Shown in pieces: positions 15,487 through 23,472 of a DNA stretch of 64,000 nucleotides; positions within the stretch are counted from its first letter, which is position 1; each line of letters opens with the position of its first letter. The translations under genes were made by a program, and so were the position numbers. Below the pieces are notes generated by a model, which was given only the letters and a program-made list of their open reading frames with translations, did no database searches and was not told the DNA's origin. Source of the stretch: Croceimicrobium sp965658275. Its GTDB lineage: Bacteria; Bacteroidota; Bacteroidia; Flavobacteriales; Schleiferiaceae. The stretch spans positions 1 through 64,000 of the forward strand of contig CBFHRN010000004.1 of assembly GCA_965658275.1 (NCBI GenBank). The letters run 5' to 3'.

Positions 15487-17115
15487 TCAAATTTGACGTT
15501 GCGACACCTCTTTTAAATTGCGGTACATTTCGCGTACTACTCCTTTTTCATCTGGATTATAAGCCCATACGTTATCAAAAGCCGAAATAACCTCTTCGCT
15601 AGCCTGGTCGGTGATGATTAAGCTGTGAAACTGAGTGCCATTATTATGCTGCTGCTTTTCCATAGCCTGTTGTAGGTCATCACTAATACGGTACATGATA
15701 AAATCAGAAATAACCAGTACATCAGCATCTCGGTAACGATGGGTTTCCAATTGCTTTAGGGCCTCACTTAAAGCTAAAGAAATATCGGTTCCCCCATGGA
15801 AAGATTTTTGAAGAAAGGCGGCGACCTCATCAATGGAATCCACCAAATTGAATAAATCCACCGTGTGAATTCCCGAACTGAAATTGATCAAGAAAGCCTG
15901 ACGGTGATCCGCTGCCGCCATTTTAAGAATCCCAAAGCAGAGCACCTTTGCTATTCGCTCGGGTTCTCCTTCCATACTGCCGCTCGTGTCGACGCAAACA
16001 ATAAATGGACCTTTTTCTTTCTTCCTTATCTTCTGATAGGTTTCGCTAAAGACTTTAGTGCTATTTACCAATCTACGATCTTCAAATCGATTCAGTTGTA
16101 ACTGTTCTTCAGCAAAGCGCTTTAAAAACTGCCATTCCGTTTCATCACTAAAAAGGGCTACCTCGGAAGGTAAAATCTGATTAAGATCATTACCACTTTC
16201 TACTCCCACAATCTCGCTTCGCTGGTAAGGATCTTTAACCCATTCTTTATAGGTCACTACCTTTTCGTAGGTCTCCTCGTCTGTCTCAATCTCAGCCTTA
16301 CGAAGACGTCCCAAGAGCTCTGCCAATCGGCTCAACTCTTCTTCATCCTGAAGCAATGCATCGTAGCGTTCAACCAAGTCTAGGGTGCTATCCTCCCATA
16401 ATGCCCTGCTCATATCCCAATATTTTGAAATATGGTCGGTGAAGGGCTTCACCAAAGAGGTCAGCTTTTGGAACTCTTGCACCTTGGCCTCTAATTTTTC
16501 CTTAAAATCCTCTTTCTCCTGCTTTAGCTTCCGCATTTGAAAATTGAGAATTTTCGCCTGTAACCGCGCATCCCATTGCGCAAGAAGGTCGTTTAAAACA
16601 CGCTCTATATCTTCTTTTCTGCTTTCCTCCAGGGCTTCATAATCGGAAGAACCTATTAATGTTTTAAATTTTTCTTGATGAAAAGATGGGTCTATTTCTT
16701 CTTTGGGGTAGTAGCTAGACACCTTTTGAATCAGAAAAGTCCATGAACGTGTAAATTGCCTTAAGTGGCGTACTCCCCATGAGTCCAACTCTTGTTGCTC
16801 ATCGCCAAAAGGATGTTTTTGTGAAAGTTTACCATATACCTTTCGAAACCACTGCAATGTATCGGCAATGATCTGTGCCCCTAAGAAATCGTGTTGCTTG
16901 GCAATTTTGCGTAGGGATTCATCCTCAAACAAATCATCTAAGGCAGAGCGAAAGTATTCGAAGTAATCGCTCTTTAAGTCCTCTTCGGGCTCAATTCCTG
17001 AAAGAAGAAAGCGCAGATAGGCCACAAAGTAGCGCCGACTGGGTCGGTCGAGTACTTGACCAAATTGAATAAATCGTTCGTACTCCTCCTCTATTTTTTG
17101 CAAACGATCCTCCAT
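15487..17115 (-). CDS. viaA: VWA domain protein ViaA, RavA partner
   Basis: The 542-residue protein has a long helical N-terminal region and a C-terminal von Willebrand A domain. The metal-ion-dependent adhesion site DTSGS lies at residues 376-380, with the later threonine and aspartate motifs in HGGTDISL and VISDF. ViaA stimulates the AAA+ ATPase RavA, and in Escherichia coli the pair modulates respiratory complexes and aminoglycoside sensitivity. Its ATG overlaps the ravA stop (TAATG), giving tight coupling in the classical ravA-viaA order. Confidence 0.88.
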   Translation of the reverse strand: MEDRLQKIEEEYERFIQFGQVLDRPSRRYFVAYLRFLLSGIEPEEDLKSDYFEYFRSALDDLFEDESLRKIAKQHDFLGAQIIADTLQWFRKVYGKLSQKHPFGDEQQELDSWGVRHLRQFTRSWTFLIQKVSSYYPKEEIDPSFHQEKFKTLIGSSDYEALEESRKEDIERVLNDLLAQWDARLQAKILNFQMRKLKQEKEDFKEKLEAKVQEFQKLTSLVKPFTDHISKYWDMSRALWEDSTLDLVERYDALLQDEEELSRLAELLGRLRKAEIETDEETYEKVVTYKEWVKDPYQRSEIVGVESGNDLNQILPSEVALFSDETEWQFLKRFAEEQLQLNRFEDRRLVNSTKVFSETYQKIRKKEKGPFIVCVDTSGSMEGEPERIAKVLCFGILKMAAADHRQAFLINFSSGIHTVDLFNLVDSIDEVAAFLQKSFHGGTDISLALSEALKQLETHRYRDADVLVISDFIMYRISDDLQQAMEKQQHNNGTQFHSLIITDQASEEVISAFDNVWAYNPDEKGVVREMYRNLKEVSQRQI

Positions 17116-18662
17116 TAGGATTGGCGTTCGTATAGGTGCTTGGTCTTTTCCAGCTTTAGCTCTAAATCGGCCAATGCATCACTTACTTCACGATGGTTGG
17201 CCTCAACCACAGGAACCAAACTTTCATCAATAAACAGATTGTGCTTGCCTTGCAGTAACTCCTGTGGCTTTTCGTTTTCAATACGTTCTTTCTGTTCCGC
17301 TAAATAGCTGTTTAATCGATCGTAGCGTTCATCCCAAAACTTTTTAACTAATGGGTGCGGTGCTTTATATTGATAATCCAGCTTTTCCTTTTGGTAGGTT
17401 TTCAGCTGCAACTGATGCATTTGAGAATTGTGATTCAACTTCAGTTGGAATTGCGTTTCGGAGCGCTCTGCCCTAAGCCGGTTTACCAGTTTAAAGTCTT
17501 CATCGTAAACATTCATTACCGGAACCTCCGAAGATTGAAGCTTATTGTAATCTTTAACCTGTATATATCTTCCCGCAAATCCTTCTCCATTTTTCAATAA
17601 CTCGTAGTACTCATCTTCCACGGGGCGCAATACCTCCTCGGTTTTCGTGATTTTGATTCGAACTTCCTCTAAAACCTCATTTTCAAAGTCCCGAATTTCT
17701 TTTCGTAGCATAGGGAGTCCTATCGCCACGCTATATCCATGCTTTCGTATGGTTTCACTAACAATCTCTTGGACCGTCTCCAATTGACTCGGTTGATTCC
17801 AAAGACCATGAACCATTAAAAAGCAATCTAAAAGATCCACCTTTTCACGACCATTTAAAAAGGCAGAAGTGCGAAGCAATCGAATCATCTTCTTCCATCG
17901 CCTATCGTATACCTTGATTTGTAGAGAAGGCTCATCCTGTTTGGCATTGTACTCCTCAATCTTCTGTCGAACGATTTGAATAACCGATAAAACCTCATCT
18001 TCTACTCTGACCGCATTAATATCACTTTGCCAAGATTCTAAATCTGCACGTGTAATTTTAAGCTCCACCGGCACAGGATCTTCGTATAACTCTTCCGTAC
18101 CGGTAATCATTTCCAAGAAGTGCTTACTGGATTTAATCTCGCGCAAGTGATAACGTAAAAGCAAACGATCGTACAATGGACCAAAGTTCTCGCCACTTGG
18201 AGGCAACTCATTGGATGCGGTTATAAGACCCTTTAGGTCAACTCTAATCTCCTGTTCGCCATTGCGATAAAGCTTCTCATTGATAATGGTAAGCAGGGCA
18301 TTTTGAATAGAGGAACTCGCCTTCCATATTTCATCCAAAAACACAATATTAGCGCCAGGCATGTATTGCTCGGTTTTACGCTCATACTTGTCTTCTTCTT
18401 TCAGCTTTTGAATGGAAATAGGGCCAAAAACCTCCTCAGGTGTAGAAAAACGAGTCATCAGATACTCAAAAGACCGTGCATCGGCAAAGGCATATTTCAA
18501 TCGGCGGGCAATCATACTTTTCCCAACCCCGGGTGGGCCTAAAAGAAAAATGGATTCTCCAGCCAAAGCGGCTAACAATGAAAGTTTAACCACCTCATCA
18601 CGCTCGTACAAACCGGCGCACAGTTTATCCAATAAACTTTGTAATTTTTCTTTACGCTGCAT
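17115..18662 (-). CDS. ravA: MoxR-family AAA+ ATPase RavA
   Basis: The 515-residue ATPase shows Walker A GPPGVGKS at 42-49 and Walker B NIVFLDEIW near 105-112 (Asp110-Glu111). A sensor-type SNELPP segment follows, then a long C-terminal region with coiled-coil character. Length and the adjacent, overlapping viaA gene identify RavA rather than a generic MoxR. RavA hexamers act as chaperone-like machines; in enterobacteria they bind the lysine decarboxylase LdcI. No lysine decarboxylase is near here, so the partners in this organism are open. The ATG at 18662 is the start. Confidence 0.88.
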   Translation of the reverse strand: MQRKEKLQSLLDKLCAGLYERDEVVKLSLLAALAGESIFLLGPPGVGKSMIARRLKYAFADARSFEYLMTRFSTPEEVFGPISIQKLKEEDKYERKTEQYMPGANIVFLDEIWKASSSIQNALLTIINEKLYRNGEQEIRVDLKGLITASNELPPSGENFGPLYDRLLLRYHLREIKSSKHFLEMITGTEELYEDPVPVELKITRADLESWQSDINAVRVEDEVLSVIQIVRQKIEEYNAKQDEPSLQIKVYDRRWKKMIRLLRTSAFLNGREKVDLLDCFLMVHGLWNQPSQLETVQEIVSETIRKHGYSVAIGLPMLRKEIRDFENEVLEEVRIKITKTEEVLRPVEDEYYELLKNGEGFAGRYIQVKDYNKLQSSEVPVMNVYDEDFKLVNRLRAERSETQFQLKLNHNSQMHQLQLKTYQKEKLDYQYKAPHPLVKKFWDERYDRLNSYLAEQKERIENEKPQELLQGKHNLFIDESLVPVVEANHREVSDALADLELKLEKTKHLYERQS

Positions 18663-18736
18663 GTAGGTAAAACCTCAGAAAGATGATGGTGTTCATGGCT
18701 TTTCAAAGAATTAGGTTATTTCTCGATAGAGCTTAG

Positions 18737-18744
18737 TATTTTAG
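18737..18744 (+). promoter_or_regulatory. probable -7 element for the LOG gene
   Basis: TATTTTAG matches TAnnTTTG at seven of eight positions and lies 27 bases before the ATG at 18772. No clear -33 box was placed. Confidence 0.3.
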
Positions 18745-18771
18745 AGCTCCACTTAATTCCAATCCCCTCCC

Positions 18772-19359
18772 ATGAAGGTTTGTATTTATTGTGCCTCCAG
18801 CCCCAGAATTCACCAAGACTATTTTAAGGCTACTGAAGCTTTGGCTAAAGCCTTAGTAAAGAACAATATTGAAGTGGTTTATGGTGGTGGAGCCTCTGGG
18901 CTGATGGGCCAATTAGCGGACACTATCCTGGAAGAAGGGGGTAAAATAAAAGGTATTATGCCCAAGTTTATGAATGAAGTGGAATGGGCGCATAAGCAGG
19001 TAGCGGAGTTTGAGTTTACTGAAACCATGCACGAACGAAAGGCTAAGTTTTTAGAAGGGGTAGATGGCGTTATTGCTTTACCTGGCGGCACGGGAACCTT
19101 AGAAGAACTTTTGGAGGCTGTTACTTTAAAGCGATTAGGTTTAATCGACCTACCCATTCTTATCCTCAATACGAATGACTTCTACAAAGATTTGCAGGCT
19201 TTAATGGACCGTATTGTGCGAGAAGATTTTATGCAGGATAAGCACCATGATATGTGGACCTTCGTTCGTGAGCCTGGAGAACTTATTGAGGAGTTGCTCA
19301 ATTATAGAGATTGGGGTGAAGGGTCTATCAACTTTAAATTGGGCCGAAATGGTTCGTGA
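18772..19359 (+). CDS. LOG family protein (nucleotide 5'-monophosphate phosphoribohydrolase)
   Basis: The 195-residue protein has the LOG-family signatures: an N-terminal CASSP segment, GGGASGLMGQLAD near residue 38, and PGGTGTLEE at 104-112. The last is the catalytic motif that cleaves the N-glycosidic bond of cytokinin ribotides or ordinary nucleoside monophosphates. In bacteria of this kind a housekeeping nucleotide-salvage role is more likely than plant-hormone production, but that is inference. The next gene begins inside its last codons. Confidence 0.88.
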   Translation: MKVCIYCASSPRIHQDYFKATEALAKALVKNNIEVVYGGGASGLMGQLADTILEEGGKIKGIMPKFMNEVEWAHKQVAEFEFTETMHERKAKFLEGVDGVIALPGGTGTLEELLEAVTLKRLGLIDLPILILNTNDFYKDLQALMDRIVREDFMQDKHHDMWTFVREPGELIEELLNYRDWGEGSINFKLGRNGS

Positions 19360-19999
19360 ATTGATCAGCTACCTATGGCCCATTACTAAAACTTACACCT
19401 CCGAATTCAGTAAGCGTCTGGAGGTGCAATGGGTAAATGGTAAGAAAGTTTTGAATAGTCCGGATGCTAATTATTCCTATGGTAAGCTTCAAGAAGTGCT
19501 GGATTTCGGACTTAACCGCTTACAGCCAGGGAAAGCTCAATCTGCTTTAATTTTAGGCCTTGGTGCTGGTAGCGTTCTAGAAAGCCTAGAGCAAAGAGGC
19601 TTTAAGGGACGAATTAAGGCGGTTGAAATAGATCCTGTAGTAGTTAAAATCGCACGGGAAGTGTTTAATCTGAATCGGTTTAAATTTGAATTGCTTGAAA
19701 TGGACGCCGCCCTATTCGTTGCTGAAGATCGCGATACATATGACCTAATTATCGTCGATTTATTTTTAAATGATCAGGTACCGGTAAAATTTCGACAGGT
19801 ACATTTTTGGGAATTAGTATGCTCCCGATTATCCGATAAGGGCCAACTTCTTTTCAATTTGGGGATGTGGGAAAAAGTATATGCCCGAGAAAAAGAATTG
19901 AAACAGGTTTTTGAGCATTATGGAGAATTAGAGGTAGAAATACATCCAAAAGTTCTGGGTAAAAATCAATTACTAATTGCCCGTCGGTCCTCTATATAA
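19349..19999 (+). CDS. spermidine synthase-like SAM-dependent methyltransferase
   Basis: With the ATG at 19349 the protein has 216 residues and overlaps the LOG stop by 11 bases. It shows a Rossmann nucleotide-binding fold of the spermidine-synthase type: ALILGLGAGSVLESL, then AVEIDPVVVKIAREVF, then YDLIIVDLFLNDQVP. The N-terminal beta domain of true spermidine synthases is short or missing, so polyamine synthesis is doubtful. A longer frame from 19214 exists but its first 45 residues are LOG coding sequence in another frame. Substrate unknown. Confidence 0.75.
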   Translation: MVRELISYLWPITKTYTSEFSKRLEVQWVNGKKVLNSPDANYSYGKLQEVLDFGLNRLQPGKAQSALILGLGAGSVLESLEQRGFKGRIKAVEIDPVVVKIAREVFNLNRFKFELLEMDAALFVAEDRDTYDLIIVDLFLNDQVPVKFRQVHFWELVCSRLSDKGQLLFNLGMWEKVYAREKELKQVFEHYGELEVEIHPKVLGKNQLLIARRSSI

Positions 20000-20017
20000 A
20001 TCCAAAAAATATAAATT

Positions 20018-20350
20018 ATGAGCGAAACCCAAAATTGCCCCGAATGTAAATCCCCTTATGGGTATTCTAATGGCGCTAACTTATGGATGTGTCCTGAATG
20101 TGGCCATGAATGGGACCCCGAAGAACAAAAAGCCGAGCATCAGGTCTTAGATGCAAATGGCAATATCTTGCAAGATGGTGATTCTGTTGTAGTGCTTAAA
20201 AATCTACCCGTGAAAGGAGCCCCCAAGCCCATTAAGGCCGGCACAAAGGTTAAAAACATTCGCCTAGTTGAGGGTGACCACAATATTGATTGCAAAATCG
20301 AAGGATTCGGCTCCATGGCCCTAAAGTCACAATTCGTGAAAAAAGCCTAA
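20018..20350 (+). CDS. yjdM: zinc-ribbon protein YjdM (PhnA family)
   Basis: The 110-residue protein opens with a zinc ribbon of two CPEC-type pairs (CPECKSPYGYS and CPECGHEWDPEE). The PhnA C-terminal domain follows, with LDANGNILQDGDSVVVLKNL and a final KSQFVKKA. This matches YjdM/PhnA over its full length. Despite its old phosphonate name, the family's function is not settled. It is followed by a 155-base gap in which I see nothing. Confidence 0.9.
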   Translation: MSETQNCPECKSPYGYSNGANLWMCPECGHEWDPEEQKAEHQVLDANGNILQDGDSVVVLKNLPVKGAPKPIKAGTKVKNIRLVEGDHNIDCKIEGFGSMALKSQFVKKA

Positions 20351-20511
20351 ATGCTTAATTGATGATAGATTCTAAACTCCTCTTTTTCCTGCTCGAGAGC
20401 AAAGCCAATCTTGGCAACTCTCCAAATGTGAAGTGTATTCTAGCGGCGTAATCGAGCACCAATACCTTCCACAAGCTTAGGGCATGTAAAAATTATTGCC
20501 TTGCTTTGAAT

Positions 20512-21141
20512 ATGCCTTTCGAAGACCTTATTTATCTTTTTGACATTGTAGGTACCCTGGTATTTGCTATTTCTGGGGTTGTTGCTGCAGTCGAACGAAA
20601 GTTTGATCTGGTCGGCGCTTTTATGATTGGATTAGTAACCGCTTTAGGTGGAGGCACTACCCGGGATTTATTAATCGGCTCAACCCCAGTGGCCTGGATG
20701 CTTAACCTGGACTACCTTTACGTGGTTATTATAGCCATGGCACTTTGCTTTTTCTTTTATCGGCAATTAGCTAGGGTCCGCAAGGGACTCTTCATTTTTG
20801 ACTCCATCGGCTTAGGACTATTTACCATACTAGGGCTCGAAAAAGCACTAAACACTGGGTTAAGTATCCCGATCGCTCTAATGCTAGGCATCGTCAGTGC
20901 TGTTTTTGGTGGGGTTATCCGAGATGTTCTTACCAATCAAGTACCCTTGATTTTTAGAAAGGAGATATACGCTTTAGCCTCCCTTTCGGGCGGACTCATT
21001 TACCTCCTTGGAATCCATATTGGGTTTAGTAATGCATTAAACGCCTTAGTCTCCATTGGCATTGTGATTCTTATACGCAGCTTGGCTGTTCGATACGGCT
21101 GGCAAAGTCCCTTTCTACCTTTAAGCGATATAAAGGACTAA
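20512..21141 (+). CDS. TRIC-family cation channel protein (UPF0126, YicG-like)
   Basis: The 209-residue membrane protein contains two homologous three-helix repeats typical of bacterial TRIC channels, with GGGTTRDLLIG near residue 43 in repeat one and GGVIRDVLTNQVP near residue 130 in repeat two. It should form a monovalent-cation-permeable trimer in the inner membrane. A TTG at 20506 would give a slightly longer protein, but that TTG is the end of a promoter-like TTGCTTTG (20501-20508). The ATG at 20512 is therefore preferred and suggests an almost leaderless message. Confidence 0.88.
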   Translation: MPFEDLIYLFDIVGTLVFAISGVVAAVERKFDLVGAFMIGLVTALGGGTTRDLLIGSTPVAWMLNLDYLYVVIIAMALCFFFYRQLARVRKGLFIFDSIGLGLFTILGLEKALNTGLSIPIALMLGIVSAVFGGVIRDVLTNQVPLIFRKEIYALASLSGGLIYLLGIHIGFSNALNALVSIGIVILIRSLAVRYGWQSPFLPLSDIKD

Positions 21142-21142
21142 G

Positions 21143-22024
21143 ATGAGATTAAGAAATGTCCACCTTCGTCGAATCCAATGGGCCCTTGAAACGCCATCTT
21201 TTCTAGATTTAGATATCACGGCAGAATACTATTATCACCCCGGGCATAAGGAAAAGGTTCATGCTATTTTACAAGAGTTGGACCAAGACCCAGAAAGCTT
21301 AAACCATTATTTTGAGTCCCTAGGCTATATGCCTTTAGGTAGATACTTTGAACAATTACTTTTCTTCATTTTAGATCGTGACCCCTATTATGAAGTCTTA
21401 TGGGCCAATCAGCAAATCGTAAATGAATTAGGTATAACAGAAGGGGAAATAGACTTGGTTATTCAAAAAGTAGGTGGGGAAATTGAACATTGGGAAATAG
21501 CACTTAAATACTATCTACAAGTCCAGGCTTCGACCGACCATAATTTTTATCTAGGACCTTCACGGAAAGACTTTCTTGCAAAAAAGATGGCTAAGCTTTA
21601 CGAACATCAGCTTAAATTAGGGAAACACACCCAGGTTGTATCCAAATTTGGAAGTATCCCCTCCAAGCTCTTTCTTAAAGGAGAGTTGTATTATCCTAAA
21701 AGTAGCTCGCTCTACCGCCCCCAGTCATATCAGGAACAAGCTAAGGTTTACCATCATATTAAGTTTGAAGATCTTGCTGAAATGCAAGAAAGGTCCCACT
21801 ACTTCAAAATTTTATTCAAGCCAGATTGGCTCGGGCCTTATCAAACAGAAGACCCAAGTATATTGCGGAATTTCCGTGAAGTCAAAATCGAATTAAAAGA
21901 AGAGTTCTCCCATTTATATCGACCTCAATTATTGGCTTTAATACGAATAGAGTCAGAACAATATGTGGAATTTGAGCGCTACTTTATTTTACCCAAAGAC
22001 TGGCCCGCAGAACCCAAAGCATAA
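21143..22024 (+). CDS. DUF1853 family protein
   Basis: The 293-residue protein begins one base after the TRIC stop. It has the DUF1853 pattern: a WALETPSFL start, GRYFEQLLFFILD near 65, NQQIVNELGITEGEIDLVI near 88, HWEIALKYYLQV near 115, and GPSRKDFLAKKMAKLYEHQL near 138. The order Glu-x-Asp, then Glu-x3-Lys on the next strand, resembles a PD-(D/E)XK nuclease core, but that is my inference and the family's function is not established. It appears to be co-transcribed with the flanking genes. Confidence 0.75.
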   Translation: MRLRNVHLRRIQWALETPSFLDLDITAEYYYHPGHKEKVHAILQELDQDPESLNHYFESLGYMPLGRYFEQLLFFILDRDPYYEVLWANQQIVNELGITEGEIDLVIQKVGGEIEHWEIALKYYLQVQASTDHNFYLGPSRKDFLAKKMAKLYEHQLKLGKHTQVVSKFGSIPSKLFLKGELYYPKSSSLYRPQSYQEQAKVYHHIKFEDLAEMQERSHYFKILFKPDWLGPYQTEDPSILRNFREVKIELKEEFSHLYRPQLLALIRIESEQYVEFERYFILPKDWPAEPKA

Positions 22025-22036
22025 TTTGTATTTTAG

Positions 22037-22549
22037 GTGAAAATCTATGCCTTGAAAGACATCCGTTCCTTCTCAGTGAGTCTTTTTATATTCTTTCTCC
22101 TAGCCTTGATTGGCGAGTTTTTAGTGGGTCCAATGATGGGAGACGCCATTCCTCTATGGAAGATTCTTGCGGTTAGCCTAATCACCGCATTTATGTCGGT
22201 CGTTCCATTGCAAAAAAGAGGTCTTAAGCCCGGCGATATTTTTAAATATTTTAAGCGGCAATACTTTGATCCAGAAGCTGAGTTAAATAGTCTGTACACC
22301 AAAATTATTGCGCGCTTTCCAACTAATCTTTTTAAGGTTTCGATTAAGGCCGAAGCGCAAACTATAGAGATCAGACGAAAGCCTAACTGGCAAAGTTTTG
22401 GCGAAGTAATTCGAATAAAATTGAGCGCATCTCAAGTGGATGTACTGGTGCGACCAAAATATTACCTAGACCTGTTCGATCAGGGTCAGGCCTATGAATC
22501 AATTCAGCGAATTGAAGAAATTGTACAAAATGAAATATCTCCAACTTAG
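22037..22549 (+). CDS. membrane-anchored conserved hypothetical protein
   Basis: I do not recognise this 170-residue protein. Two hydrophobic segments (about 12-30 and 38-58) precede a basic region and a soluble C-terminal domain of about 100 residues (INxxx, TIEIRRKPNW, VLVRPKYYLDLFDQGQ). It starts with GTG at 22037, with TATTTTAG (22028-22035) directly before it. That element could be a promoter, in which case the start would be a later codon such as the TTG at 22052. The end overlaps the next gene by 20 bases. Confidence 0.55.
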   Translation: MKIYALKDIRSFSVSLFIFFLLALIGEFLVGPMMGDAIPLWKILAVSLITAFMSVVPLQKRGLKPGDIFKYFKRQYFDPEAELNSLYTKIIARFPTNLFKVSIKAEAQTIEIRRKPNWQSFGEVIRIKLSASQVDVLVRPKYYLDLFDQGQAYESIQRIEEIVQNEISPT

Positions 22550-23429
22550 CCTGACTATCGCTCTTTTAAGCGGCCTAAAGCTTTGGTCCCAAGAGGTCTT
22601 GGTTTTGGGTATTGCTCAGGATGCGGGAAAACCTCAACTCGGATGCACAGAGGACTGTTGTGTTCATCTATCTCAAAACTTTGAAGGAAGCCCAGTTTCC
22701 CTCGCAATTTTAGATTCTATTCAGCAAGAATGGTACTTAATGGAAGCCAGCCCCGCCTTGCCATTTCAAATTCGTAAGGTACCTACATATTACCCCGAAC
22801 TTCCGCGTAGAGTATTCCTAAGCCATGCTCACATGGGTCATTATACAGGTTTGATCCACTTTGGCAGGGAGGCTGCTAATAGCAAAGGGATAATTTGCCA
22901 TGTGGGGTCGCGTATGAGCAACTTTCTTAGACACAATGGACCATGGTCGCAATTAGTCGAGTTGGAAAACATAAAACTGAGTACCATTGAAAATGGAGCG
23001 CGTTTAAATTTTCCACATCTCGAGATAGAAGCTATCCAAGTCCCGCATCGCGATGAATTTTCGGAAACTTTCGGGTTTATCCTAAGTGGACCCAAAAAAA
23101 AACTTTTATTCATTCCTGATATCGATAAGTGGGGGCGATGGCATTTAGACATCGACAGCATCATCAAAACCGTAGATTACGCCCTACTAGATGCTACTTT
23201 TTACGATGAAAAGGAATTGCCCGGTCGAGATATGTCTGAAATACCACACCCTTTTGTTAAAGAAAGTATGGAACGATGGGACGTGCTTCCCCGAGAAGAA
23301 CGGTCTAAGATCTATTTCATTCATTTAAACCATAGCAACCCTTTATGGCAAACGGATTCCCAAGCCTATCAAGCGGTGCTGCGGGAGGGCTTTCATGTAG
23401 CAAAGGTGGGCGAAAGGTTTAAGCTTTGA
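22530..23429 (+). CDS. exported PqqB-like metallo-beta-lactamase-fold hydrolase
   Basis: With the ATG at 22530 the protein has 299 residues and a clear signal peptide (MKYLQLSLTIALLSGLKLWS). The mature part begins VLVLGIAQDAGKPQLGC, the PqqB-type N-terminus. It continues with the metal site SHAHMGHYTGL, a DIDKW aspartate motif, LLDATFYD, and FIHLNHSNPL. PqqB is a cytoplasmic protein of pyrroloquinoline quinone synthesis, but no pqqA, C, D or E gene is nearby and this one is exported. An independent periplasmic hydrolase is therefore more likely. The upstream in-frame ATG at 22494 would spoil the signal peptide. Confidence 0.75.
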   Translation: MKYLQLSLTIALLSGLKLWSQEVLVLGIAQDAGKPQLGCTEDCCVHLSQNFEGSPVSLAILDSIQQEWYLMEASPALPFQIRKVPTYYPELPRRVFLSHAHMGHYTGLIHFGREAANSKGIICHVGSRMSNFLRHNGPWSQLVELENIKLSTIENGARLNFPHLEIEAIQVPHRDEFSETFGFILSGPKKKLLFIPDIDKWGRWHLDIDSIIKTVDYALLDATFYDEKELPGRDMSEIPHPFVKESMERWDVLPREERSKIYFIHLNHSNPLWQTDSQAYQAVLREGFHVAKVGERFKL

Positions 23430-23472
23430 ACCTTTTGGCAAAATTGGCTTTAATTCTAGAAATCCATCTACA

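Noticed and set aside
17115..18662. RavA as a generic MoxR or a McrB-like defence ATPase
   Set aside because: The overlapping VWA gene, the length and the motif order match the housekeeping RavA-ViaA pair.
19214..19348. N-terminal 45-residue extension of the methyltransferase
   Set aside because: These codons are the LOG gene read in another frame; the methyltransferase begins properly at 19349.
20351..20505. RNA gene or small protein between yjdM and the TRIC gene
   Set aside because: I found no promoter-terminator pair, tRNA-like fold or convincing frame; only a -7-like TTGCTTTG for the next gene.
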